Shown here one piece after another: positions 1 to 6,984 of a stretch of DNA of 8,007 nucleotides. A program made the translations under genes and the position numbers. Source of the stretch: Rhodopirellula sp. Lineage in GTDB: Bacteria; Planctomycetota; Planctomycetia; Pirellulales; Pirellulaceae. The stretch spans positions 1 through 8,007 of the forward strand of contig DOPG01000393.1 of the NCBI GenBank assembly GCA_003513555.1. The letters run 5' to 3'. Under the pieces are notes generated by a model, which was not told where the DNA came from, did not search any database, and worked only from the letters and a program-made list of their open reading frames with translations. Position 1 is the stretch's first letter, and the number at the start of each line of letters is the position of its first letter.

Positions 1-94
1 GTTGCTTGCTTGCGGAACATCGAAGAGCTGCCCATTGGCGGTCATGCTTTTTTGCCAAGATCGACATGGACCTGTTTTTTATGAAGGAATCCTG

Positions 95-427
95 ATGCCG
101 TTGATTCAGTTTGCCGGGGAAACGATACGCTGCACACGAGCCGACAATCTGCGATCGGTTCTGATGCGGCATGAGCCTTCTATGAGAGGCAAGCTTTATC
201 ATGGTGTGGCCGGCCTTACGCATTGCCGAGGCTTGGGCACATGCGGCACATGTGCAGTCGAAGTCCAAGGTGAACTGACTCCCATGACTAAGGTTGAAAA
301 GTGGCGACTCGGATTTCCACCTCACCAGGCAGGCTCTGGCTTGCGTCTGGCCTGCCAAGTCGGCGTGATGGGGGATTTGTCTGTCACGAAACATTCAGGG
401 ATGTGGGGGCACCGATTCGACGATTAA
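95..427 (+). CDS. Plant-type [2Fe-2S] ferredoxin domain protein
   Basis: This is a 110-aa soluble protein with the plant-type ferredoxin cluster signature: Cys44-x5-Cys50-x2-Cys53 (THCRGLGTCGTC), then a fourth ligand, Cys87, in LRLACQV. These four cysteines bind one [2Fe-2S] cluster in the beta-grasp ferredoxin fold, and the protein should act as a one-electron carrier in the cytoplasm. The length is close to that of free-standing ferredoxins (about 95-110 aa), so no reductase or hydroxylase domain is attached. The ATG at 95 was chosen because AAGGA lies 6 bases upstream (84-88) and the ferredoxin fold starts immediately (MPLIQFAGETIRC). The frame stays open upstream to base 2, but those residues look unrelated to the family. 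No redox partner is encoded nearby, so the electron donor and acceptor are unknown. The family call is firm; the specific pathway is not. Confidence 0.88.
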   Translation: MPLIQFAGETIRCTRADNLRSVLMRHEPSMRGKLYHGVAGLTHCRGLGTCGTCAVEVQGELTPMTKVEKWRLGFPPHQAGSGLRLACQVGVMGDLSVTKHSGMWGHRFDD

Positions 428-562
428 GTGGCAGGATTTTGTGTTTGGGCATCACAATGACGCTCTGCTGGTCGCGGATTTGTGCCTTAACCTGAGGCCG
501 AGAAGGAAAGGTCGCGTCTTAACTGTTCTGTGAAAAATCAAAATGCACATGGCTTGAGCAAA

Positions 563-988
563 ATGAATATACAAAGAAGAGAAGCGTTCGTTGTGTTGAC
601 GGGAATGCTCTGCGTGCCCGGTTGCAGTGGCGATCCGGTGACGAATGCTGTCACGGATGTTGTCGAGGAGGTTCCAACAGAGACACTAGAAAGTATTCAT
701 GTTGGCCTTAGAGGCTTCCAGTTGGTAGCGTTCATGGTGGGTAAGCGAGTTGTGCGATTGCCTCACCCTGCTGTTCGAATTCTTGGTGTGGCTCTTGTTT
801 CAACGGCCTTGGTTAGTCTCTTAGCAATCGAGTATCTGGATGACGAGTTAAGGCGAAGGCAGATCCGTGAAGAATTATCTGAGGACGAGCGATCATCGAT
901 TGAAGCACAACTTGCGGTTGTGTTTACGACCGAGAATGGTTTGGACGAACAGGTCCACTTAGGGCCGAATCGTTACGAGTCGCTTTAA
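563..988 (+). CDS. Unrecognised small exported or lipid-anchored protein, one membrane helix
   Basis: I do not recognise a family. From the ATG at 563 the product is 141 aa. It starts with a short basic segment (MNIQRRE), a hydrophobic stretch (AFVVLTGMLCVPG) and a cysteine at residue 21 in the context V-P-G-C. That resembles a lipoprotein signal with an imperfect lipobox; the RR pair also leaves a Tat-type signal possible. A second hydrophobic run at about residues 71-89 (VRILGVALVSTALVSLLAI) should span the membrane, and it is followed by a charged, probably helical tail (DDELRRRQIREELSEDER). A GTG at 530 in the same frame would add 11 residues; 563 was preferred because it gives a normal short signal-peptide n-region, although neither start has a good ribosome binding site. 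The gene lies 135 bases after the ferredoxin gene and is probably not co-transcribed with it. Function unknown. Confidence 0.55.
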   Translation: MNIQRREAFVVLTGMLCVPGCSGDPVTNAVTDVVEEVPTETLESIHVGLRGFQLVAFMVGKRVVRLPHPAVRILGVALVSTALVSLLAIEYLDDELRRRQIREELSEDERSSIEAQLAVVFTTENGLDEQVHLGPNRYESL

Positions 989-1019
989 CGAGAGATGCTT
1001 GCCGGAACTTTGGGCCTGA

Positions 1020-1041
1020 GGCAACGGTTGTTTTCGTTGCT
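1020..1041 (+). terminator. Possible hairpin terminator after the small exported protein gene
   Basis: A perfect inverted repeat GCAACG (1021-1026) / CGTTGC (1035-1040), extended by one G-T pair, encloses an 8-base loop. It starts 32 bases after the stop codon at 988. There is no clear T-run after the stem, so an intrinsic terminator is only a weak reading; it may simply be an mRNA 3' end hairpin. Confidence 0.25.
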
Positions 1042-1062
1042 AGCTTGTCTGAGTCACGTGTT

Positions 1063-1122
1063 CAAGACTACATCAAGACTACATCAAGACTACATCGTGA
1101 CTACATCGTGACTACATCGTGA
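1063..1122. repeat. 11-bp tandem repeat (five units plus a partial)
   Basis: There are three head-to-tail copies of CAAGACTACAT (1063-1073, 1074-1084, 1085-1095), two copies of the variant CGTGACTACAT (1096-1106, 1107-1117) and a partial CGTGA (1118-1122). The two variants differ only in bases 2-3 of the unit (AA versus GT) and are grouped in order, which suggests duplication by slippage after a unit changed. The 11-bp period is not a multiple of three and no credible coding frame crosses it. It lies in the spacer 75 bases after the preceding gene. Confidence 0.9.
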
Positions 1123-1274
1123 TAGGGCTGCCAGCATCGTAAAACCCAGTTTTGCATGCCCCCGGCCTTGCGATACATGGCACTGGTGATTGTGCTGGGG
1201 CGAATGAAGTGCTCGAGTCAAAACTGACACATGGGACAGCAGGTTGGTGATTGGCCTTTCGCCTGGTTACTTGA

Positions 1275-1462
1275 CGATGCGGAGCTTCCTCAGTTGCTGC
1301 CCCCGAACGCGAATGTTCCTGCCTGCAATTGCGTTGAGTCGGCTGATTTTCTCACGCAGTTGGCATCGCACCGGTTGATTGCAGAAATCAGAACCGAGAT
1401 TAGCATCTTGATCCTATCAAGGGACTTGAGTTGGCTGATTTCAGCTGGTCGACCTAGGATCA
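1275..1462. ncRNA. Candidate structured RNA or cruciform cluster
   Basis: Several inverted repeats lie in a row. CGATGC (1275-1280) pairs with GCATCG (1363-1368). Inside it, TGCGTTGAG (1330-1338) pairs with CTCACGCA (1351-1358) with one bulged T. CGGTTGATT (1372-1380) pairs with AATC-AG-AACCG (1386-1396) with a 2-base bulge. Last comes a three-way-junction-like unit, where TGATCCTA (1409-1416) pairs with TAGGATCA (1455-1462) and encloses TCAAG-GGA-CTTGA (1417-1429) and GCTG-ATTT-CAGC (1434-1445). The first inner hairpin abuts the outer stem with no unpaired base. No known RNA family was recognised, and the transcribed strand cannot be told. Chance pairing could explain some of these stems, so this is a candidate only. 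Confidence 0.25.
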
Positions 1463-1520
1463 GTAAGTGGAAACTAATTGGCTTGGTGTCTTCTTTTCGC
1501 TGTTCGAGGGCTGGGTTCTT

Positions 1521-1555
1521 GGGGGAACAAGTCACAGCGGGGGAACAAGTCACAG
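1521..1555. repeat. 17-bp perfect direct repeat, 18-bp period
   Basis: GGGGGAACAAGTCACAG occurs at 1521-1537 and again at 1539-1555, separated by one C. The two copies are identical. The spacing of 18 bp is in frame in a doubtful open frame (giving GEQVT-A-GEQVT), but no gene is supported there. The G-run followed by AACAAGTCAC could be part of a dispersed repeat element or a tandem binding site for a regulator of the downstream gene; nothing in the window decides between these. Confidence 0.85.
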
Positions 1556-1584
1556 ATATCCGAAGTAAATCCCGACCTCGCAGC

Positions 1585-1590
1585 TATAAT
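1585..1590 (+). promoter_or_regulatory. Possible -10 box of the giant surface-protein gene
   Basis: A perfect TATAAT is present 30 bases after the 17-bp direct repeat. No convincing -35 hexamer is found 16-19 bases upstream, so recognition would need an activator or the box may be fortuitous. If it is used, transcription would start near 1597 and leave a 5' leader of roughly 285 bases before the ATG at 1883. Confidence 0.35.
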
Positions 1591-1882
1591 GGGGAACATA
1601 GGGCGGTATTGCTGCGTCTGAATTTTCGAGTGATGGGACCGCTTACCCGTCCAAAACCCCGCTTTTTTAGGGATGTCGTCGTTGTCAGCGGCTTTCCTGC
1701 GGTGTCGGGGGGCAAACCACGCGTGTTAAAGCGTAGGGATCATGGCGGATTTGTTTGTCCTGACGCCTATGCGATGCCGACGGTTTACCGATGACAAACC
1801 ATTGCAAGCGAGCGTGGATCCCAAATGTCCATGCTGTTTGATTCATTTTCCTGTCTCTTTCTGGCTTCTTTTGAGACCGATC

Positions 1883-4800
1883 ATGCACTTTTCGACCGAT
1901 TCTTCCTCACCCAATTCCCGTCGACAGCGATTTCTGAAGCAATTGTGGGGCAGCTTATCCGGGCGTGGGTCGCGCCAGACGGATACCAGTCGCAACGGGT
2001 TACAGCTAGAGCCGCTGGAAAAACGCCAATTGCTGGCAGGTGATCTGGAGTTGTTGTTCACGGAGCCCACCGCTGACCTGGGCATCGGGAGCGATGTCAG
2101 TGAGGTCGCAGATGCGGGGTTGCAGGCTGACGGGATTGGTGAAGGCGAGGCTGCTGATGACTTGGTGCAGTTTGCCAAGGATTTGGACACTGCTGGGGTC
2201 AAGTATTACGGCGCCGCTTGGTGCCCCGCCTGTACCCAGCAAAAGCAGTTGTTCGAGGACGGCGGCCACTTTTTGCCTTTCGTTGAAGTGACGAATCCTG
2301 ACCGAACCCTGAATTCTGAAGGAGTTGCCAATTCGATCACCAGTTTTCCAACTTGGATCTTTCCAGATGGCACTCGGGTAGAGCAGGTTATGACTCTGGC
2401 TGAACTGAGCACCGCGAGTGGTGTGGTGATTCCGCAGAGTGAGCTTCCGTCCTTTGCGTCGATCGGTGATCAAACTGTTGACATCGGTGCTCCTCTGCAT
2501 GTTGCTGTCGATGCATATTCACCTTTGGGTGGGCCGTTGACGGTCACCGTCTCGGTGTCTGATCCCAGCTTGCTGGAAGCACAAGTGCTGACAGGCAACC
2601 GATCCATCCAAATTGATATGGAAGGTTACGGTGATATGGTCTTTGAGCTCTTTGAGCAAAGAGCGGCCCGTCCGACTTCGCGAGTGATTCAGTTAGCCGA
2701 AGAAAACTTCTATGACGGAATTATTTTCCATCGGGTCATCGATAATTTCATGATTCAGGGTGGAGATCCCACCGGCACCGGAACAAGTGGATCCAGTTTG
2801 GGTACGTTTGATGATCAGTTCAATCCTGAATTGTTGCATGTGCGGGATGGGGCACTTTCGTTTGCCAAGTCGAGCGACGATACCAACAATTCCCAGTTCT
2901 TTATCACGGAAGTCGCGACGCGTTACTTGGATGGAAATCACTCCGTCTTCGGGCAAATCGTTGAGGGTTCTGATGTTCGTGAAGCAATCAGCGAAACCAG
3001 CACGGGACCCTCTGATCGACCTGACATCGATATCGAGATGACCTCGATCAATGTTTTCACAGACACCGAGAACTCGATTGTCATGCTCAAGCCAACAGGT
3101 GTTGGAACGGGGCAAGTCAGTGTCACGTATACCGTGACAGACCAAGCTGGAAATAGCGTTTCGGAAACGAACCAGGTCACCGTGGGTACCGACTCCTCAA
3201 ACACCCAGCCTTGGCTCAACGATATTGCAGATCCAGCACCCACGCCCGTCAATACCAACGCTGAACTCCAACTCACCAGTACAGATGTTGAAGGCGATGC
3301 TGTTACTTATTTTGCTCAATCGTTGTCGTCAGGGGCCAACGGTTCCGTTTCGATTGATGCAACGACTGGTTTGATGACAGTGACGCCAGCCACGGACTTC
3401 GAAGGGGTCATCAATGTCCGTGCGGGAGTTCGGCCTGGAACAGGGGTGGTCGGTAATTCTGGCAGTGACAGCGACACGCAGACGGTTGCGTTCACGTTCG
3501 AAAGTGAGGGCATTCTGGCTCCGACACTGATTGATTTAGCTGCGTCCAGCGATAGCGGTGTGAGTGACATCGACAACGTGACCAGCAATGGGGGAATGAC
3601 GTTCCAGATTGATGGTGTCGAGGGAGGAGCAACCGTGGAACTGGTTGATTTGGGATCCGGTGCAGTGGTTGGAACTGCGGTTTCGTCCGGCACGAGTGTC
3701 TTGGTAACGACCAGTAACATCGCTGCACTGGGGGATGGCACTTATCAACTGGCTGCGAGGCAAACCGACGGTGGACAGACAAGCACCTTCTCGCCAACGC
3801 TGACGGTGATCTATGACACAACTGAACCAGCAAGCGTTTCTGACACGGCCAATACCGACGCCAATATTGGAACTCTCTACAGTACTGACTTGATCAGCAG
3901 TGAAGAAGGAAGTGGGCTTGTTTACAGTCTGGTCAGCGGTCCGGCCGGGGCAACACTCGACAGCAACTCCGGTATCGTCACTTGGACACCGACGAGTCAG
4001 CAGGTGGGAGCACAGACCTTTTCGATAGAGCTCACTGACTTGGCGGGTAACGTCCGTTCGGATTCTTTCACAGTCAACGTCGCTGAACCACCTGTGGCTG
4101 CCATTCGCATTGACCTGACTGACTTGGAAGGAAACCCGATCACGGGAATTGCTGCCGGGCAGGAATTCCTGCTGAAAATGGTAGCCGAAGATAACCGAGC
4201 TTTCATTGATCGGGATGGTGTCTACGGAGCATTTGCAGATATCACTTTTGATGAATCACTTATCCGTCCTAAACCTGGTACTGAGATTCAGTATGATCCT
4301 GCATTCACCGTCACACGGACCGGTTCTGTTCAGGCCGGATTAGTTGACGAGCTCGGCGCAGTATCAGGTGCGACCGCCGCAACCAATCTCGCTGAAAGCT
4401 TGATCGCCACGATCCAAATGGAGGCACTCGCGTCCGGGAACGTTAACATTATCAGCAACCCTGCAGATGACCTTTCAAGTGAGTTCCTGCTTTTTGGTTT
4501 AGATAACGTTGTGCCAGCCTCGGCAGTCTCCTATGGCAGCACAAGCTTGGCCATTGGCCAGTCTTTCACGCTGAACGACGACAGTTATTCAGTGCTCGAA
4601 GATTCCGGTGATACCGTGCTGGACGTTCTCAGTAACGACGAGGTCAACGTAGCTGGGGAGTCGTTGACTTTGGTCTCGGCAAGTCAGCCCACCGAAGGCG
4701 GTACTGTCACGGTTGCAGGTGGAGTGCTAACTTTCCGTCCCAGCGATGATTATATCGGCCCAGTGAACTTTACGTATCGCGTGACAGACAACGCTGGAGT

Positions 4801-6805
4801 ACAGCAGAACGCGAGCGTCAGTGTCGATGTGACGAACGTGAATGACGCACCCACGGCAGTTGATGATGCCGTTAGTGTTGATCAGAGTTCATCTGATAAC
4901 CAGTTGAATATATTGCTAAACGACGAAATCACGCCGGATGAGAATGAAACCCTGATCATCAGTTCGGTCAGCACGCCGGATAACGGCGGCGAAGTCGTCA
5001 TCGCAGGCGATGGCTCATCCGTCTCTTACACGCCCGCAACTGACTTTGTGGGGGTTGAAACCTTCACCTATGTCGTCAGCGATGGTGAGCTTGAGGACGT
5101 TGCCGCCGTCACTGTGACAGTGGCTCCCTCTGATAATCCGCCCACCGCAGTGAATGATGCTTACGAACTTGTAGAGGACGCTGTGTCCGCAGACTTTGTT
5201 GTGCTAAGCAATGATGTTCGCGATGTTGATGATCAGGAGTTCGTGCTGGATTCGGTTGGTGTGCCTGATCAGGGTGGCCAAGCCGAAATCAGTGCCGATG
5301 GAAGTCAGTTGACCTACACGCCAGCACTCAATTTCAACGGTATCGAGCATGTTCCGTACACGATTCGGGATACTGGCGGTGGAATCGCCGTTGGCACCGT
5401 GACGTTCACAGTGACGCCAGAGAATGATTTGCCGCCGATCGCAGACCTGACGAATGTTAACTTGAACCGCGCGTCCGCAGATAGCATCGTTTTTGAATTG
5501 ACGGACCTACCCGCGAACGTTGACGCTGGAGAAACATTGACCGTCACCGTCGTGAGTGAGACGGAGCAGGGGGGGACAGCGACCGTGGATGCCGCCACTC
5601 AGGCCGTGCAGTACACGCCTCCGAACCCGGACTTTGTCGGCACGGATACGATCACCTATACAGTCAGCGATGGAGTCGAGTCCAGTACCGGTACGATCAC
5701 TGTCGAAGTGACTGATTTTGAGACACGCAAAATCACACTTGCCATTGGCGACGCAGCGGGGACGCCACAGATCGATGGCATTGTGCTTCGTGGCACCAAC
5801 CTGCTTGGGGAAACAGTCGAAGTTCCACTCGACATGAATGACGGCAACGCAGATTTCGGTGACTTGATGCCCGGTGATTACAACATCGAGATTCCTGCCA
5901 ATCCATTCTTGCAAGGTGCAGATGAACTGCAACAGATTCCGGTCACAAGTCTGCCTGAAGATGGAGATGTCACGATCCCCTCCAATGTCGGTCCATTGAA
6001 AGCGAAGTATGTTTCTCTTCGTGATATGTTTGGATCGGCGAGCAGGAAATCGTTACTCGTTGCGATTGAACCGGGACAAACGAGCGTGCTGACAATCACG
6101 TCTCCCGAAGTCGATGTCGAAGTTACCGATGTGAGTCTCGATGCCAATACTGGCGCCGTCACTGTTCAGGCAGTTCGTACCGAAACGGATGAAAATGGTG
6201 TTGAGACGCAGGAGAACGTCGAAGCTGTGGCGTCCACGGATGACGAGAGTCGCGTGGAAACACGAGGTGTTGCCGGTGACTACAGGCTGCTGAAAATCAA
6301 ACTCGATAACAATGGAGGATTGAATTTCAATCCAGTTACCGAAACATCAGGAGAAACGGAGGACGATGAGTTACCGGCCGGGGATGGCGAAGGCGAAGCA
6401 GCAGCGTCAGGGGCAGTTGCTCCAGGTCCGCTGATGATTGGCACGACGCAGGCCGAAGGAGAATCAGCGGCGGCGCTGGCGGTAACACAGGCTGATCTCT
6501 TTGTGCCGGTTGCGAGCAATCAGAGCACGCGTTCCGATGCTGTCGTACTGACTACCGACCGTGGTGACTTGTGGTTCGGTGAAGCAAACAAAATCGAAAA
6601 CCTGAGCATCAATGGTGAGCATCATGCTTTCGAGGGCTCGCACGAAAACTCGCACGTTGTCGATGAAGTAATGCAAAACGTGACTGAGGAACTCACGATT
6701 ATCAAGTCTGCTGGTGATGAGTTGATCGATACGGAGTCTTCTGTTCACTCACTTAATGAGAGCAGCATTGATGCCGCTTTGGGGAACGAACTCTCAGGGA
6801 GCTGA
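1883..6805 (+). CDS. Giant secreted LEPR-XLL protein with thioredoxin-like (CPAC), cyclophilin, cohesin-like and cadherin-like domains
   Basis: This is a 1640-aa extracellular mosaic protein. In order from the ATG at 1883: LEPR-XLL planctomycete motif LEPLEKRQLLAGD (42-54), taken as an export/surface signal; thioredoxin-like domain (about 93-180) with WCPAC (Cys114, Cys117) and the cis-Pro loop SFPTW, closest to the Trx domain fused to VKOR; Ig-like strands (about 190-238); cyclophilin peptidyl-prolyl isomerase (about 239-390) with FHRVIDNFMIQGGD, SQFFI and LDGNHSVFG, keeping Arg284, Phe289, Met290, Gln292, Phe340 and His353; remaining Ig-like strands to 434; Ig/cadherin-like domains (440-541, 543-646, 648-733); cohesin-like domain (737-896); four cadherin-like repeats (897-1280); prealbumin-like domain (1281-1350); acidic, probably disordered tail from about 1490. 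The CPAC pair are its only cysteines. I see no dockerin, C-terminal membrane helix or sorting signal. The frame extends back to an ATG at 1742, but those 47 residues are out of character for the family; the SD before 1883 (GAGA) is weak. Isomerase and redox activity are inferred from the intact motifs. Confidence 0.92.
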   Translation: MHFSTDSSSPNSRRQRFLKQLWGSLSGRGSRQTDTSRNGLQLEPLEKRQLLAGDLELLFTEPTADLGIGSDVSEVADAGLQADGIGEGEAADDLVQFAKDLDTAGVKYYGAAWCPACTQQKQLFEDGGHFLPFVEVTNPDRTLNSEGVANSITSFPTWIFPDGTRVEQVMTLAELSTASGVVIPQSELPSFASIGDQTVDIGAPLHVAVDAYSPLGGPLTVTVSVSDPSLLEAQVLTGNRSIQIDMEGYGDMVFELFEQRAARPTSRVIQLAEENFYDGIIFHRVIDNFMIQGGDPTGTGTSGSSLGTFDDQFNPELLHVRDGALSFAKSSDDTNNSQFFITEVATRYLDGNHSVFGQIVEGSDVREAISETSTGPSDRPDIDIEMTSINVFTDTENSIVMLKPTGVGTGQVSVTYTVTDQAGNSVSETNQVTVGTDSSNTQPWLNDIADPAPTPVNTNAELQLTSTDVEGDAVTYFAQSLSSGANGSVSIDATTGLMTVTPATDFEGVINVRAGVRPGTGVVGNSGSDSDTQTVAFTFESEGILAPTLIDLAASSDSGVSDIDNVTSNGGMTFQIDGVEGGATVELVDLGSGAVVGTAVSSGTSVLVTTSNIAALGDGTYQLAARQTDGGQTSTFSPTLTVIYDTTEPASVSDTANTDANIGTLYSTDLISSEEGSGLVYSLVSGPAGATLDSNSGIVTWTPTSQQVGAQTFSIELTDLAGNVRSDSFTVNVAEPPVAAIRIDLTDLEGNPITGIAAGQEFLLKMVAEDNRAFIDRDGVYGAFADITFDESLIRPKPGTEIQYDPAFTVTRTGSVQAGLVDELGAVSGATAATNLAESLIATIQMEALASGNVNIISNPADDLSSEFLLFGLDNVVPASAVSYGSTSLAIGQSFTLNDDSYSVLEDSGDTVLDVLSNDEVNVAGESLTLVSASQPTEGGTVTVAGGVLTFRPSDDYIGPVNFTYRVTDNAGVQQNASVSVDVTNVNDAPTAVDDAVSVDQSSSDNQLNILLNDEITPDENETLIISSVSTPDNGGEVVIAGDGSSVSYTPATDFVGVETFTYVVSDGELEDVAAVTVTVAPSDNPPTAVNDAYELVEDAVSADFVVLSNDVRDVDDQEFVLDSVGVPDQGGQAEISADGSQLTYTPALNFNGIEHVPYTIRDTGGGIAVGTVTFTVTPENDLPPIADLTNVNLNRASADSIVFELTDLPANVDAGETLTVTVVSETEQGGTATVDAATQAVQYTPPNPDFVGTDTITYTVSDGVESSTGTITVEVTDFETRKITLAIGDAAGTPQIDGIVLRGTNLLGETVEVPLDMNDGNADFGDLMPGDYNIEIPANPFLQGADELQQIPVTSLPEDGDVTIPSNVGPLKAKYVSLRDMFGSASRKSLLVAIEPGQTSVLTITSPEVDVEVTDVSLDANTGAVTVQAVRTETDENGVETQENVEAVASTDDESRVETRGVAGDYRLLKIKLDNNGGLNFNPVTETSGETEDDELPAGDGEGEAAASGAVAPGPLMIGTTQAEGESAAALAVTQADLFVPVASNQSTRSDAVVLTTDRGDLWFGEANKIENLSINGEHHAFEGSHENSHVVDEVMQNVTEELTIIKSAGDELIDTESSVHSLNESSIDAALGNELSGS
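4577..5722 (+). repeat. Four tandem cadherin-like repeats within the giant protein
   Basis: Protein-level repeats of about 95-97 aa begin at DDSYSVLED (4577), AVDDAVSVD (4856), AVNDAYELV (5147) and IADLTNVNL (5438). Each contains a middle segment like L-NDE or L-SND, then GG-x-x-x-(V/I), then Y/F-(T/R)-P and F-x-G-x-x-x-F-x-Y-x-V-x-D near its end (for example YIGPVNFTYRVTD, FVGVETFTYVVSD). The linkers NVNDAPTAVDD and NPPTAVNDA are typical of bacterial cadherin-like/Big_9 repeats, whose acidic residues may bind calcium. The fourth copy is the most diverged, lacking the NDA linker. They probably act as a rigid stalk or an adhesive array. Repeats are conserved in protein but not in DNA, so they are old rather than recently duplicated. 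Confidence 0.75.
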
Positions 6806-6883
6806 CTGCCCACGGTCGCCTTCAGCATGCCCAAAACGTCGGCGGGAAAGAGGCCCCTTTGAGCACCGATCGCCTTGGACTTA

Positions 6884-6900
6884 GCGGCTTAAATAGCCGC
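6884..6900. other. Perfect 6-bp hairpin downstream of the giant gene
   Basis: GCGGCT (6884-6889), a TAAAT loop and AGCCGC (6895-6900) form a perfect GC-rich stem 78 bases after the stop codon. No T-run follows, so it could be a 3' end stabiliser or a Rho-type pause rather than an intrinsic terminator. Confidence 0.4.
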
Positions 6901-6984
6901 ACGTACAGGTTGGGAACCCCCCGTTTCCGCTGCCTGAATCGCCACAAATCCGGCGCTTGCGGGCATCGTAAGTCAATACCCCTC

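Larger units (their letters stand above)
989..1882. other. Long gene-free spacer with repeats, inverted repeats and a promoter-like box
   Basis: About 890 bases lie between the small exported protein and the giant surface-protein gene. Open frames exist here on both strands (for example 1231-1794 + and 1290-1553 -), but their translations have no recognisable domain, signal or ribosome binding site and one crosses the repeats, so I do not call them genes. The spacer holds the 11-bp tandem repeat, a hairpin GTAAAAC / GTTTTGC (1139-1155), a cluster of inverted repeats at 1275-1462, a 17-bp direct repeat at 1521-1555 and a TATAAT at 1585-1590. Confidence 0.6.

Noticed and set aside
2..94. Upstream extension of the ferredoxin frame to base 2
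   Set aside because: The extra 31 residues do not look like ferredoxin sequence, and a good ribosome binding site (AAGGA) precedes the ATG at 95.
301..495. 64-aa + strand open frame
   Set aside because: Overlaps the ferredoxin gene in another frame and shows no domain or ribosome binding site.
766..785. tRNA T-arm-like GTTCGAAT
   Set aside because: It lies inside the small exported protein's coding frame, with no acceptor stem or anticodon arm around it.
1334..1441. 16-base imperfect direct repeat (TTGAGTCGGCTGATTT at 1334, TTGAGTTGGCTGATTT at 1426)
   Set aside because: 15 of 16 bases match, but with only two copies 92 bases apart and partial overlap with the hairpins, chance or shared structure explains it well enough.
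1290..1553. 87-aa - strand open frame
   Set aside because: No recognisable domain; lies on the hairpin cluster and the direct repeat.
1231..1794. 187-aa + strand open frame in the long spacer
   Set aside because: Low-complexity, mixed composition, no domain, no Shine-Dalgarno, and it runs through inverted and direct repeats into the start of the giant gene.
1742..1882. 47-residue N-terminal extension of the giant protein
   Set aside because: Homologous LEPR-XLL proteins usually have about 30-50 residues before the motif, which the ATG at 1883 provides; the extension is cysteine-rich and unlike them.
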